From contig CACVBU010000535.1 in the NCBI GenBank assembly GCA_902728285.1, forward strand, positions 724,092 to 788,091: 64,000 nt of DNA, written 5' to 3'. This document shows, one piece after another, positions 35,859 to 47,664 of this stretch (positions are counted from its first letter, which is position 1; each line of letters starts with the position of its first letter). The notes below the pieces were generated by a model. It saw nothing but the letters and a program-made list of their open reading frames with translations. It was not told the origin of the DNA and did no database searches. The DNA comes from Clytia hemisphaerica (lineage: Eukaryota; Cnidaria; Hydrozoa; Leptothecata; Clytiidae). The position numbers and the translations under genes are program-made.

Positions 35859-36634
35859 GGGAGTTTCTAAACATCGACCAGAAATGGCGACCACGACCAG
35901 CGACCACGACCGGCGATCAGATAAATTTGGGTTATCGAGTTTACCTGCTCTCTCCACCGTAGAGAACATCCAAATCGAGTCCTGAAGTGACTTTCAAATG
36001 AACCACTGAGCACGTGGTTGAGAATAACTCTAGCTAGAGAATACTAAAAGTGACTTTTAACGTCACCAGTCATTTTCTAGACAAAGTGACACTTTTTGAC
36101 AAAAATATTGACAGGGCAATTAAGTGTGATGCCTGTAAACTTTATTACACCAAATATTTCAATTGTACCGAATGAGATGACTTTAGTAAGAATAGATAGA
36201 AATTGTCAGTAGGAAAAAGCTGGGAAGGCCAGTTTTAGAGATATCAATCTAATCAATTATTCTATTGTCCTTACATTGTCAAAATGACTTATTTTGACAA
36301 AATAATGATCTGATGATCAAATATAAAGCCTCCTAAATAAATTCCAGCACAAATTTTGCCACTAATTAATTTGATGCCGAAAATACAAAAGGATAGAAAT
36401 TGACACTCTTTTCAAGCTCCAAGAAATGGCTGCTCTGCACGTTTTGCACGTGGCTTTATAATCGCTGTAGGTGAGACAGGGGTGAGCTTTACTCTTCAAT
36501 TCGATAAATAAATGATCATAAAAAAAGACTCTACGGTGGAGAAAGAGGAAAAACTCGATAACCCAAATTTATCTGGTCGCCGGTCGTGGTCGCTGGTCGT
36601 GGTCGCCATTTCTGGTCGATGTTTAGAAACTCCC
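35859..36634. mobile_element. 776-bp MITE with 105-bp ends and 9-bp target duplication
   Basis: The ends begin GGGAGTTTCTAAACATCGAC and stay inverted-identical, with few mismatches, for about 105 bp through gttatcgagttt to caccgtagag. CTATTCTCA is duplicated exactly at 35850-35858 and 36635-36643. Long ends and a 9-bp duplication fit Mutator-like (MULE) elements. No transposase frame. Confidence 0.9.
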
Positions 36635-36643
36635 CTATTCTCA

Positions 36644-37815
36644 AGGGTCCGTTAGTCTTTTGACTTGTAATTTTTTAACATGAACTTATTAATTCATGTG
36701 TCGACATTTATAGCAACAATTTCTGAGCGTTTATTCAATAATTCGGGCTTCTTTTCGTACCTTAGAATTTTTAATTTCTCTTGCAAACATAAGCGGCAAG
36801 CTTTTGACATATTTGAGTAGGATTTTACATTGCTCTTTATAGATAAGGATACCGTTTAAAGTGATATAACTCCTTGGAAAATAAATTTCGAGTTGATTAA
36901 ATTAAAGCTTTAAAACTTTGAAAAAAAATTTCCTTCTTTAGTGTGGTTTACTCGTGACAAGTTCTTCGACTAGGTGGTAACCTGAGATCAGATTGTGGTT
37001 GTTTTCTGCCCACCACGCTGACGCTCTAAAGGAATGGGTGAAAACATACAATGGGATACAATCTGACGAATACATATGCTACATCAAAATCGTAAGGACC
37101 GCGTTCGTCTAAAAGGACTGGGGATGACAACAAAGTTGTGTGATTGTGTTTACGAATAGGGCACCGTATCAGTTTTTGACTTTCTGGTGCACAACAAGAT
37201 TCTTGTTGTAAAATTTTCCGTGGGAGGACTATTTTCCTCAGATGTATAATTTTCAAGTGCCTTCAGAGGTTTATCGTGCACGTAAGAAAATTATGAACAG
37301 CTGTTATCAGGTTACTAGGTGGTAGCTAGAATGAAGAAATGCCTGTCCAGAGTCCTGTGTTACCTTAAATACAATACAATACAAGGTTTGTAGTACGTTT
37401 GTAGAACTGTTATACGAGTTATACGACTAAATTAAACCCAGAACCATAGCTGTTAATGAAAGATAGATGTAGACTTTTTGTGAAATCGTTCATTTTTTTT
37501 TGCCTTTTCCAAAATTTCAAAGATACATTCATTAATCTCTTCTAAAGCAGACTGTATCGTACCACTAAGAGTGATAATTGTATTCGAGTGATACTCTTTG
37601 TGGTGTAAAGATAGAATTAGATCGAGTTAAATGTAATGGAAGTTCAACAAACTTGCCAGACCCAGGCCCGGCAAAACAACCGTAAACGATCTTGCCTCCA
37701 AGAATCTAGGAAGATAAAAGGATAGGGAGGGAAAACGATAGTAATAATTTACATATGCTCTCCAATGGAGGTCTCTGTGGAAATGATTTAGTATAAAATA
37801 ACTGTTTTAACAATA
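36644..37815. other. Non-coding or unsupported stretch
   Basis: A minus-strand open frame at 37026-37256 (76 codons, Cys/Pro-containing) ends near an acceptor-like site but has no partner exon or motif; an overlapping frame looks equally plausible, so I do not call it. Short acaatacaatac microsatellite at about 37373-37386. Confidence 0.35.
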
Positions 37816-37819
37816 TTAA

Positions 37820-38381
37820 CCCTATTCAACTAGGCTTTTAGGGGCGGTTCAGAACTAGGGGGGGGGGCTTTTCCTGTACCACCCCTTAACTTTTGATCTA
37901 GTGGGTCATTTTGGATGAAATTTGGCACACAAGATCCTTGTCACGTAAGGTAACTTTTGACAAAAAATTGTTTTGATGACGTCACTCATCATGCCCAAAG
38001 TGAGCAAAAACCGAAATTTTCCATTGTTCTTATAAATAGCTATTGTATTCTAACAAAGGCTTTAGAAAAAAGTTGCCTGAGTTTAAAATGCTTATTTTAT
38101 CCTAAGTATTCAATAATTTACGGTTTAAACGATATATTTGACATTAAAAATAAATTTGTATTGGAAAAGTGTCAATTTTTGTGATACCTTACTGTCAGAA
38201 ATGTCATCATGCTCAAGGTGTGAAAATATTTAGGTGTCAAATTTTTTTTTATTTTGAAGCAAAATAAAAGTTAAGAATTTACAGAAAATTTCACGGCAAA
38301 AGCTCTATTATTTCAGGAGCTATTACCAATATTTTGACTTCCGAAAAGAAAGAGCCCCCCCCCCCCCTAGTCCGAATAGGG
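37820..38381. mobile_element. piggyBac-type MITE (TSD TTAA)
   Basis: Ends CCCTATTC and GAATAGGG sit exactly between TTAA at 37816-37819 and TTAA at 38382-38385. CCC-starting ends with a TTAA target are the signature of piggyBac. A G-run lies near the left end and a C-run near the right end. No transposase frame. Confidence 0.85.
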
Positions 38382-38860
38382 TTAACTCCTCGGGAATAGT
38401 CTAATATCCATGTGTTATATAATTTTATTTTCTTCATAAGGACGAACCAAGGCTACTCAATTGCTTATTCAAAAGAAGATGTTAGCCCTGTTCTTTTCTA
38501 CTCCCGCTGATAAACCAAAAAGGTTCAATATATTTCATTCCATTGTAAATTAATTTTTCATTATAAAAAGGTCCTAGAAGGGTAGCTTTATGTGTGAAAA
38601 ACTCATTTGTCTACTCTGAGTTCCCACATCGTTAAAGTTTTTTTACACCATTTTGATAACTACACAAAGAAAATGGATATTAATTTACGAAACTTTCACC
38701 TGTTACATGAAAGATTTAGTGAATGTTTGATGTTTTCTCATTAAATATTTTTTTAATTTGTTCGATATGGATGATTCGGAAAAAGTTGGAAAACCTTTTT
38801 TTTGAAGAAGATTTGATTGGTTTCTTCATCTGTATCGGGAAAGCATAATTGTGATTCGTC

Positions 38861-39764
38861 ATGCCACCGCACATGGTGGACCGAATTTCAAAAATCATTA
38901 TTATTTCACATATTATAATCTTCATTGAATCTTTGGTGATTCTTTTACTAAATTCGATTGCAATTTTCACGATATCGAGTATAGAAAATCTTCGAAAAAT
39001 CATTCAGTGATCGGTTATTACTGATACTTTTCACATCACATTTATTGGCAGCCATTTTGAATATCATGTGCGCATGCTTAACAAATTATCCAATCGAAAC
39101 ACAGAATATTGTTTGGTATGTACGTGAGATTGCAGTAGGCCTAGAAATTAATTACACCATTTTGATATCATTTGAGAGATTTATTGCTATTCGTAAACCA
39201 TTTTTGTATGCACAACTTGGTAAAACTCATGCTGTATCAGCCATTTTGAATCCTATATTTGTTGTTGTGTGTTATGCCACTTGGAGATACTATTCTATGA
39301 CAGCATATTACATCGCTAGCCTAATCACTATATCTGGAGGTCTTGCAATCTTCATTTCGAGCATTTTTCTGTATCGTTCTGTTAGCCGACAATGTGAAGG
39401 AATCACCAGAACCATCATTGATGCTTCCCAGAAAGTACAAATCAAGAAACGAGATAGCGTGAGAAAACGAAAGTTAAAATCCTTGAAAATTTGCATCTGT
39501 ATTACAGCTTCATATCTTTTGACTTGGTTCCCATTGATAGCACTTATTAATGTACAATTTCGTTTGGGTTTCAGCGTCGATTGGCAATTTCTTTTGTTAA
39601 CTTTTGCTGGCACCAACGGCTTCTGGGACGTCTTGATATATTTTTACCTGAATGAAAGAGTAAGAAAAAGACTTTATCACCTCTTGAGTGTTCGGAATAA
39701 TGTTGTGGCGAATTGTGATCTTGATTCCACTTTTGTTGAACGTACATCAAGGTGGTCGGTTTGA
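38861..39764 (+). pseudogene. Rhodopsin-like GPCR with one frame change
   Basis: An intronless seven-helix receptor of about 300 residues. Helix 1 and the first loop (ending NLRKI) read from ATG 38861; the rest reads in another frame that resumes at SDRLLLILF (39006) and ends TGA at 39762-39764. Helix 3 ends SFERF (the DRY position is ERF), helix 4 is near 39230-39285, helix 6 has LTWFP, and helix 7 has DVLIYF in place of NPxxY. The usual Cys at the start of helix 3 is not seen. These changes are common in the divergent orphan receptors expanded in cnidarians; ligand unknown. The internal Met at 39045 is not a real start because it would lose helix 1. The frame change, near 39003, makes it a pseudogene or a sequencing error. 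Confidence 0.75.
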
Positions 39765-40147
39765 TCATAGTCCTTATAATTGTTTTAACTTTTTGTTAGC
39801 TTTTTCCTTTGTTATTATCAAAAGATGAAAGTCGATTTGCTCAGTTTTTGATCACGTTACCAAGTAACGTACCCTGTTGGGATTGGTTTAAGATCTAATC
39901 ACATGATCAAAAGCGAGCAAAATAAACTAATTTCTCAACGCAAGTATAAGAAAAAATGGAAAGAAACGAAAGGCTTCCAGAACGGGAATTTTTATAAGGA
40001 CTAATATGGTTTGATTCAAGGGCTCTGATCATAGCCAGAAAGTTTATTAAGGGGTTTAGAGACAAAACTTTTGTTTTGGGCTCCTTGACACTTTTAACAA
40101 AAAAACTGCCTTTACTAGGTAAATACATCCCTGTTCCAGTAACCTAA

Positions 40148-40528
40148 GGGGCCGTCCACATAGTACTTACGCAGTAAACTGTCGAAAATCGAGTCCCCCC
40201 CCCCCTGTACGCAAGGTATGCAAATGGCATACCCCTGGTAGTACGTACTTTTTCATTCAACCCCCCCCCCCTCCTCGGTTGAAGAAAATTTCGAATTCAA
40301 ATCGTTTGGTTCGGACCTTTTTTTCATGAAAACTCAATGTTATTAAGAAACTTTTCCTTTCCTTGCGTATAAGAAGCGTAAAAGTCAAAAGAAAAATAAG
40401 CAAAAAAGGCTATGAAAAAAACTTTTCTCTCGTACGTAGATTTTCCTTTGACCCCTCCCCCTGTACGCAGGCATACGCTTTTGAGAAGACCCTCTACTCC
40501 CCCTTAGTGCGTACGTACTATGTGGACC
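40148..40528. mobile_element. Harbinger-like MITE (TSD TAA)
   Basis: Left end GGGGCCGTCCACATAGTAC and right end GTACTATGTGGACC are inverted, flanked by TAA at 40145-40147 and 40529-40531. Inside are two runs of C and repeated gtacgcaagg/gtacgcaggc words. Confidence 0.75.
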
Positions 40529-40828
40529 TAATGGCGCGTTCAATATTCATTTGACAAATTCACCGTTCACACAATGGAGAAGAACTGCGTCACCCATAAA
40601 TTTGCTTCATATTTAATTTAAAGCAAAAAGACTTTAGATCAAACTCTCTTGCCCTTTTTTCAAAGATTAGCCGTTCAGCCTTGTTTTTCCTTTTTTTTAT
40701 TTTGACGATGTAGAAATGCTTTTTCATCTTTTGTTTTTCAGGAAATCTTTTCCGTAAGATGCTTAACCGTGTTTTTCTGATTTCGAGCCATGAAATACAA
40801 AAATTGGTATCCTTAAAATAGTGCATCC

Positions 40829-40924
40829 TTCCAGCTGGCACGCAACGTTGTTTCAACGTTTACTACGCTCACAACGTCCATATAACTTTAAAGAACGTTG
40901 AAACAACGTTGTGTGCCACTGGGA
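40829..40924. mobile_element. AACGTTG palindromic MITE, copy 1
   Basis: ccagctggcacgcaacgttg and caacgttgtgtgccactggg are inverted ends; the 96-bp element folds almost entirely on itself. Copy 2 lies at 46373-46474 and a decayed copy at about 50120-50205. Confidence 0.8.
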
Positions 40925-40932
40925 TACCTTAA

Positions 40933-41130
40933 CCCTTTCCGGGCGAGAGAAAACAAAATATCAAAGTATAATTTTTACCGGCGTCCTGATCGTTTTAGTG
41001 GGTATGTCGGCTGAGATAGGCCTATTTTACTCAAAATTCCCGCTCTTTCCAACGGTAGGCGAAGGCTCGTTCTTGAGATATCTTCGTTTGAAGTACGGTT
41101 ATTAGTAGGGGCCCGTACATTCGGAAAGAG
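40933..41130. mobile_element. Short piggyBac-like MITE (TSD TTAA)
   Basis: CCCTTTCCGGGC and its partner CGGAAAGAG lie between TTAA at 40929-40932 and 41131-41134. About 198 bp. The left TTAA directly abuts the AACGTTG MITE. Confidence 0.7.
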
Positions 41131-41134
41131 TTAA

Positions 41135-42414
41135 AACACATGTACTTTTATAAAAAAAACTGGGAAACCTGACTAAAAAAATCGCGAGTTTTATTAATAA
41201 ACAGTTACTGTTTGTGACTTCAAATGAAGCACCAAAAACCCTTTTAAAAAGTTAAAAGTTAAAAAGATGTTGACGTCATTTGGAAAAGAGAGTTTTCAGT
41301 TGTTATGATGATTATTATTCGGATTCATTAGATAAGCTATAAATTTTTAGGCCCAATCTTTACTAAAGTGAATCTAAACGCTGCGACCCTGCGAGTTAAT
41401 TAAATCGAACTTTTAAGGTTAAAGACCATACTGAGTTAAATATTTATTTGACATGACGTGAAACTGCAAAATATTCAAAATATAAGTTCAAGACGTACAC
41501 GTAAGAATACCTTTATAAGAATACACTTTATAAGAATGTCCATGATGAAAATGGCCAAAAAATTAAGAATAAGGAATTTGGCTATTCAAGCTAAGAATGC
41601 CATTTTTAGAGTATTTCAATTTAAATTGTCAATTACCCCAAGTACGGATCACTCCTTCACAAAAATGCCATTTTATGCTTGAGACGTATGTACTAAATGT
41701 TAAATCTAATCTGAATTAGGATCCTCACCTAAGAATGCTAAAGAATAAAAAAGTAAGAATATCCATGATGAAATAGGTTAGCACCATTCTTATAAAAAAT
41801 CCCTTTAGTCTAGTGCGAAAAGACGATTTCATTTATTGCGTGCAGACTTATATCACGGGTAAGCGATTTTTAGGCGATTTTACGAGATGTACTTTGGTTT
41901 ACCTTAAAAAGCCGAGTCTAAAAACTGACTCTAAAATTTCATTTGACCAGAAGATTGAACTAACCAAAAAGTTTAACTAATTTGAAAGTTTACTCGTCAT
42001 TACGTCAAAAAAAATTAACTTTGGGTTTTCTAGATCTTTGGGTTTTGTATATAAATCGCCACAAAGAAAAAATAAAATAAAAGCAGGAAAAAATTTCTTC
42101 AGGAACTTACCAACTAACCCGAAAAAAATTTGATAATGAAGAAAACTTGTTATATTTCTGGTAAGATCGGTCGACGCCTAAATAGTGGAGTCCAAAAATT
42201 TCGTAGTTTAGAATAACAAGTTAAATAAGTTAGTGGCCCCTGATCACATACAGTATTATTAAAAGAACATTGAGCCCATAAATTAAATTTGGAACTTGTA
42301 AACCGCTTGGATTATGATCAATACTAAATTCATTGGAATTAAAAGAATACATGTCCAAAAATTCACTTTAATTACGTCAGATCCTCGTTTAAGAACGTTC
42401 AATAAATCTAACTC
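41135..42414. other. Non-coding stretch, no gene seen
   Basis: AT-rich; recurring cataagaatgc/cctaagaatgc words between 41510 and 41770 suggest old repeats. No open frame with support. Confidence 0.4.
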
Positions 42415-43058
42415 TTAGCTTGTATTCATGTAAGTATTCAACCGTCGAAGCCGCTCTTCGCTTTCGTTTCTATATTGGACTGTCTGTTTGCCCAATAATA
42501 AAGTTACCCAGACAATCAGCTCAAAGGATGCCATGTATACCAGTAAACCACGATTACGAACATACTGTTATTTCTCAGTATCCTGTTCGTACTTCTCCTA
42601 TAAAGAACAACAAACTAACGCCAAATACGTCCAAACCAGCAACCACTAAGATGCACAAGCCGTTCCTTTTTGTCACCAATGCATTGTATTGTAAGCTGAA
42701 TCTAGCAGCTATCCACCTGTCTATTGATATGATAACAGCGAGGCCAGTGATAAGGAGCTCCATAAACATAACAGGAAGTCAAAACGGTCAGGAAATGTTT
42801 ATTAGGATGCTTGTCATTTCTTCTACAGTATCTATGACTAGAATGGATGCTGTTTTAAAAGAACAATGATTCCAGAAAAGATTCTAAACGGACCAATTGG
42901 TATTGATTTTCACTCAATTCTGCTTTGTGTATAATATACTGGACAGCTATATGTAGAGATAATGCAAGGAACAAAATCGTCATGTATACGATGTAAAAAC
43001 TTTTGTCAAATTCTTCATCTTTATCTCCAAAGTTTGTTGAGCTAGTATTATTTGTCAT
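42415..43058 (-). pseudogene. Second GPCR relic, several disruptions
   Basis: Starting at ATG 43058 the sequence reads a short N-terminus with an N-glycosylation site (NNTS), helix 1 (FYIVYMTILFLALSLHI) and a second-helix region. The frame then stops at 42855, resumes in another frame, has two more stops near 42790-42800, and continues with helix 3 ending IDRW (DRY position), helix 4 (GLDVFGVSLLFF) and, in a further frame, a helix-5-like segment near 42480-42530 to TAA at 42415. Helices 6 and 7 are not found. It lies on the opposite strand from the receptor at 38.9 kb and is not closely similar to it. A dead receptor gene. Confidence 0.65.
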
Positions 43059-44199
43059 TACAATTGATGTTGTGTGCCTTTATAAGATGTCCATCGCCTG
43101 GTGCGTGCTGTGAACAATGATTTAAATACTTGACTTACACTTTACGCAGGTTTTCTCCTTCCAGAAAAGTGTTTATTTTGATGATAATACTAGAATACAA
43201 GAGCACATGCATCCAATGTACATGAAATCTCTATGAAATGAATTTTTTTTCCATAAGAAAAGTATCGGCTTTCCAGACTGTCTCCCTGTTTTGGAGGTCC
43301 ATCCCTTTTCTTTTTTTCTTTTAGTTTTTTTCAAATGTCTTTTAAACGCTTACTCTAGTCATTAATCGACTTACAATATGGCTAAACAAAGTATTTTCTC
43401 AGCCATTTCACAGCTGAGTCTCATATCTTATCAAATTGTTCTTATAAAAACACGTAAATGTGCAAATTTAGGGAGAAAAGCTACCTGTTTGATTATTTTA
43501 AGTTGCTTCTTTTCTTTTAAAAGATTTCGTTGAGATTTAAATGGTGCGTGGGGTAAAGAAGAGAACATTTTCACATCTTAGCAAGATTGTTACAAACACC
43601 TACCTGGTAGACCTTTTTTTTCAAGAACATCCAAAATATTTGAAGCCTTTGGATGTTCTTACCGTTTGGAGTTTTAAGTCTAAAAATGTTCTTAACATGT
43701 TCTTATTTTCGCTATTTTCTGCGCATTCCCGTCCATTTCCTAAGAAATCAGGTGTTTTGAGTCCACAAAGCATTAAAATCTTAACTTGTTCTTAATATTC
43801 TGGCCATCGAAGCCTTATGTTCTTATATAGTTTGCTTTTATAAAAAAACGTGTATTGTACCTGAAAGATAAACAGAAAAAATTTCACTGCAATTTTTTTG
43901 GACTTTTGCTAAAAGCCTTGCGTGTCAAAAGCCTTACGTGTCAAAAGCCTTACGTGTCAAAAGCCTTTCTTTGCAGTGTTTTGTCTCCATTAATAAGTTA
44001 GGGCTCTGGCTAAGCTGCTCTGTATTTTATGATTTTCTCAGACTTAAATGTTCTTGTCATACCAATCAAAATGGAAATCTGTACTTCTCTAAAGACTGTT
44101 CTTAATTTGTTCTTAGGCTTTGGCCAAATTTCAGCATTGTATTTTTATAAAATTGTTTTTATAAAAAAGCGTGTAAGGCAAGGCACGGATGTCACTCTA
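43059..44199. other. Non-coding stretch with small repeats
   Basis: Three copies of acgtgtcaaaagcctt occur at 43919-43968, and ttcttatataaaa/cgtgt words repeat at 43440, 43818 and 44150. Several frames of about 80 codons are unsupported. Confidence 0.45.
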
Positions 44200-44201
44200 T
44201 A

Positions 44202-44847
44202 CAGGGTGTCCCTAATTAAAGTATCGAGTTTGAACATGCGATTGAGTAGAAAAGTTTGTGTGTGTTATCGCTAAAATATAAGAACGTTCTCCATCACACA
44301 GGCTTATTACAAAAGGTAGTAACAACGTATAAATTAATCGTAATGACAAAGAAAAAAGAGGGAGAGCTTAAAATACAATTTTGTGAACACGCACATGGCT
44401 GCGTTTAGACCAACTGGCATTTGTAATTTGGCATTTGCTCATGAGTGAGTCGATTTTAATAGCTTTTCCATTGTATTTTCTGTCATGGCATTTAAGGAAT
44501 CGTCTTTTTAGAGTCATTACTGAAAAGGTGATTCCTTCAAGTTCAACTTTGACAGATCAAACAATGAAAAGCATGGAATTTCTCAAAAACTACAAGTCAT
44601 TTTTTCTCTTTGTTTTGGTTCCTTTGTTTGATTTGAAATGCCAGAAAAGGGGATTCCTTTGCTCAAAATGGCATTTCAAATGCCAACGAAATGCCAACAC
44701 GCTGGCATCATTAGGCGTTTGACAAACCGAACAATTGCGCGGAACAATAGAATTCAAAAGAATACTGCAAGCAATTACAAATGCCAGGCTGATCTAAACG
44801 CAGCCATAGTTGTGTTTCGACTCGATACTATAATTAGGGACACCCTG
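44202..44847. mobile_element. Tc1/mariner-type element (TSD TA) with a nested MITE
   Basis: Ends cagggtgtccctaatt and aattagggacaccctg are inverted and followed inward by agtatcgag/ctcgatact. TA flanks both sides. The interior 44399-44808 is a second inverted-repeat element with ends ggctgcgtttagacca and tgatctaaacgcagcc, then repeated ggcatttg words. No transposase. Confidence 0.85.
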
Positions 44848-45287
44848 TAGTAGACGCCAAAACGAAATAGGCTTTACTTTTGAAACTATAACTGTAAATC
44901 ACTCCCTTGACACATTTGTTAGCATTTGAAGACTGAATTTTTTCTCAGATCAGCTGAGAAGTCAGAAATAACTGTAGGACTAATACCATTCCTTTTAAAA
45001 GCAAATTCAACTCTATGTGTTCGTTTTGTTATGGTGGCACTTTAATGTTTAGTGTTTAGAGTTAAACAACAACTGGTATAAAACTTTGATGGGCGATATA
45101 ATGAAGTCCGTAGATAATAGTAAAAAAGACAACACTAGAATTCGAACCCTGAAGTCTGTATCTGGAGTCACGTATTCAATAACATGGCACTAAACGAATG
45201 AGCTACCTGCTTTTTGTTACCTGAGTCTGAGTGAAACAAAAAGGTGCAAAGCTTTAATAATCGAAGCTAATAGGACAATAGACAATA

Positions 45288-45425
45288 CTAGCCGGTACCC
45301 GGCGTCGCGCTGGTTAAGCTGTAGCTGAACGCACTAAAAGTCTATTTATGTTTAAGCTTGCTTAGAAGCACGATCAAAGAAATCTCTTCAAAGTTTGACT
45401 CTAGCCATCCCCCGTGTGTCTCATC
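45288..45425. repeat. CCGGCGTCGC repeat, copy 2
   Basis: tacccggcgtcgcgctgg, gtagctgaacgcac, aaaagtc and ccgtgtgtctcatc in the same order as at 32822-32935. Confidence 0.6.
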
Positions 45426-45742
45426 TTTCCAACCATACTGTCCCTGTGACGTAATTTTTTGTTTAAGCCAAAAATTATCAGAAAGAGTATCGTTATTAGA
45501 ATTATACCGTACCAGTGTTGTCCAAAACGACTCTGAAAGTAGATATTTTTCTCGCTTCGCTTGTGTCAACTATGCCGTCCAGTTGAAATGAAAATTCTTC
45601 AGGAAAAGACTAAGCGGGAAAGCGACAAAGAATGGTGTAACTCTTTGTTTTTATCAGATTAAAAAAAATAATAAGACAATTCTAAATTGCTTTTTTAAAC
45701 TCTTGTCATAATTTTTCGAATTTAAACATGTAAAATAACGTA

Positions 45743-45835
45743 CAACCCTTTAAGTGCCACAGTCATTTTTTCTAAGTTTTTTAAAGAAAATCACTAGTTC
45801 AAATTTAAAAGGCTTATATCTCCGGATCTTTGTAG
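45743..45835. repeat. CCCTTTAAGTG dispersed repeat, copy 2
   Basis: ccctttaagtgccacagtc through ttatatctccggatct matches 33572-33655 with small differences. The 100-codon plus-strand frame starting here reads through the repeat and is not supported as a gene. Confidence 0.65.
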
Positions 45836-46070
45836 AAAATGATCGCGGCTTGTCGCGAGGAAAGTTGCCAAGAAATCTACTTGTTCATCATGTTCTAAAA
45901 AGTCGAAGAGAAGCCTTCCTATCTTTAATCACTGACAAGTTTATCAAAGAAATATTGAACAGGGCTATTTCCCAAAACCATTTATGGAATTTAAAAACTT
46001 ACAATTTTAAAATCAAAACGTTTCAAAGTTCTGATCTATACCTATACAACGACTAGAACCTTCAATAGAC

Positions 46071-46248
46071 CTTATCGGAGTTTTTGATTTTTCTAAAAAA
46101 GCGATGCATTGTGGGATTGTTTCGAGTGTATTACAATAGAAATCTCTTAGAAATTCCTCGAGGGAATTCTATTGTAATACACTCGAAACAATCCCACAAT
46201 GCATTGCTTTTTTAGAAAAATCAAAAACTCTGATAAGGTCAATTGAAT
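46071..46248. mobile_element. Near-perfect 178-bp palindrome
   Basis: The left arm (accttatcggagtttttgat ... gtgtattacaatagaa) and right arm (ttctattgtaatacac ... ctctgataaggt) are inverted with few mismatches; the loop is only about 20 bp. It would extrude as a cruciform. TTCAAT precedes the left arm and ATTGAA follows the right arm. Confidence 0.85.
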
Positions 46249-46325
46249 AAACCTAAGAAAGTTTGGATGATGTTTCTTTCTTTTCTAAAGAGCTAGAAAG
46301 TTCTTTAAAAAAAGTCTTTACTCAC

Positions 46326-47240
46326 CAGCGTAGTCAAGATGAGCCAGCAAGGCATTCATTGTTTCATTGACCGCCCAGCTGGCACACAACGTTGTTTTAA
46401 CGTTTAAATAACGTTATTTGGACGTTATGAATGCCAAATGGACGTTGTTTTGACGTTGTGTGCCGGCTGGGCCCGCATAACAAATCTTCTTCGTCTGAAA
46501 TACAAGGGAAAAAAAAAGTTTTAGTTCAGCAACTAGACTTGAGGTCTGAAGTTTTCCAGACATCCTACAAAGCAATCCTTTCAAAGAAAATATATGCCTC
46601 TTACAGCTTGTGTAAAGTGTATAATGGTTTGAATGGCCAGAAAAATATCCACAGCCAAGAGATACTAGGCTCTAGTCTATATATATCCTTGCAATGTCAG
46701 GTACTGTCAGGGGAAAAGATTATACTTTCAATATGACATTCATGTTCGTTCTCGGGTTCGTAGGAATTTCTTTTTCGAGGTTGTTCTAAAAAAGCAAAGT
46801 GTTGAACGTGTTTACCTAAAAATATCTAATGGAGAAATGAATGATTACCAAGAGTCTCAATGTCTAAAGAGTTACCTTCTTCTGTTTCTTCATCAGTTGT
46901 TTCAATTTGACGCTTTCGTACCCGTCTTCTCTCCTTTATTCGTCGTAGTCTCTCAGCTAAAAATTAAAGGAAAAAAAGTCTTACAAATAACAGAGAATTC
47001 TTGGTATTGTGTAAAGCTTTACGTTAACTTGTTATTAGGTGTTTTGATGCATAAATGCACATTAAATTTCAAGTGTTACTTAGCAAGTACGTGAGAGAAT
47101 TTACCTGTCCTTTCTTCTGAATCTGTAGAATCACACTGGGGTGGATTGTGCTCATCTAACAACTTTGAGAAGCCCGGTTGTTGACTATCGTCTATGTAAT
47201 TCGTAGTATCGACTCCGTTGGACACGGAGAAAGATAGCAT
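46326..47240 (-). CDS. 5' part of an unrecognised gene, at least three exons
   Basis: Exon 1 is 47105-47240: ATG, 45 codons plus one base, acidic and Ser-rich, ending aggacag|gtaaat. Exon 2 is 46876-46956 (81 nt), between ttttag and aagaag|gtaact, and adds a very basic stretch (RLRRIKERRRVRKRQ) followed by acidic residues; the phase agrees with exon 1. Exon 3 is 46326-46494, between tatttcag and acgctg|gtgagt; it begins DEEDLLC and ends LLAHLDY, but holds a 102-bp palindromic MITE that brings a stop. The basic-then-acidic sequence suggests a nuclear or nucleic-acid-binding protein, but I recognise no family. Exons beyond 46326 were not found. Three consistent splice pairs in phase support a real gene, probably damaged by the MITE. 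Confidence 0.6.
46373..46474. mobile_element. AACGTTG palindromic MITE, copy 2, inside exon 3
   Basis: ccagctggcacacaacgttg and gacgttgtgtgccggctggg form the inverted ends; cgc/gcc bases around the ends make the target duplication ambiguous. Same family as 40829-40924. Confidence 0.8.
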
Positions 47241-47664
47241 TGGCTTACTGGTTAGGTTTTCATCACAGATTCAAGCGAGCTTGCGAAGCTCTTCATTATA
47301 TTAATTAAACACACGTTAATCTAGAAGAAATGATAGTGATTTTAAATTCGAAAATGACAGTGTTTAAGTTACCACTAGGTAATTGTTTCTGTAAATGAAA
47401 TGCTGAAAAATGAAATGCCTCGTTCTAAACAAAGAAAAAAAAGTAGAGTTTTAACATGAGACTTAAGACTTAGGACCTTAGGATATCAGGATTTAAAAGC
47501 TCAAATTCGCTCCAATAAGGCTGGGAATATAGCCAAACGCTACCTAACGCCTCCCAAATCGAAATATTCGATGAAAGAAAGTCGAAGTATTTAAATAGCA
47601 ATTCTCGCCCGAACCATAAACTCTGAAAAACGTTAAAATGTATTAAATGTCAATATGTTTCTAT

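Noticed and set aside
37026..37256. 76-codon minus-strand frame as a gene
   Set aside because: A second frame is equally open, there is no family similarity I can recognise, and no partner exon.
45342..45591. Open frames of 75 and 77 codons on both strands
   Set aside because: They overlap the CCGGCGTCGC repeat and each other; no splice or domain support.
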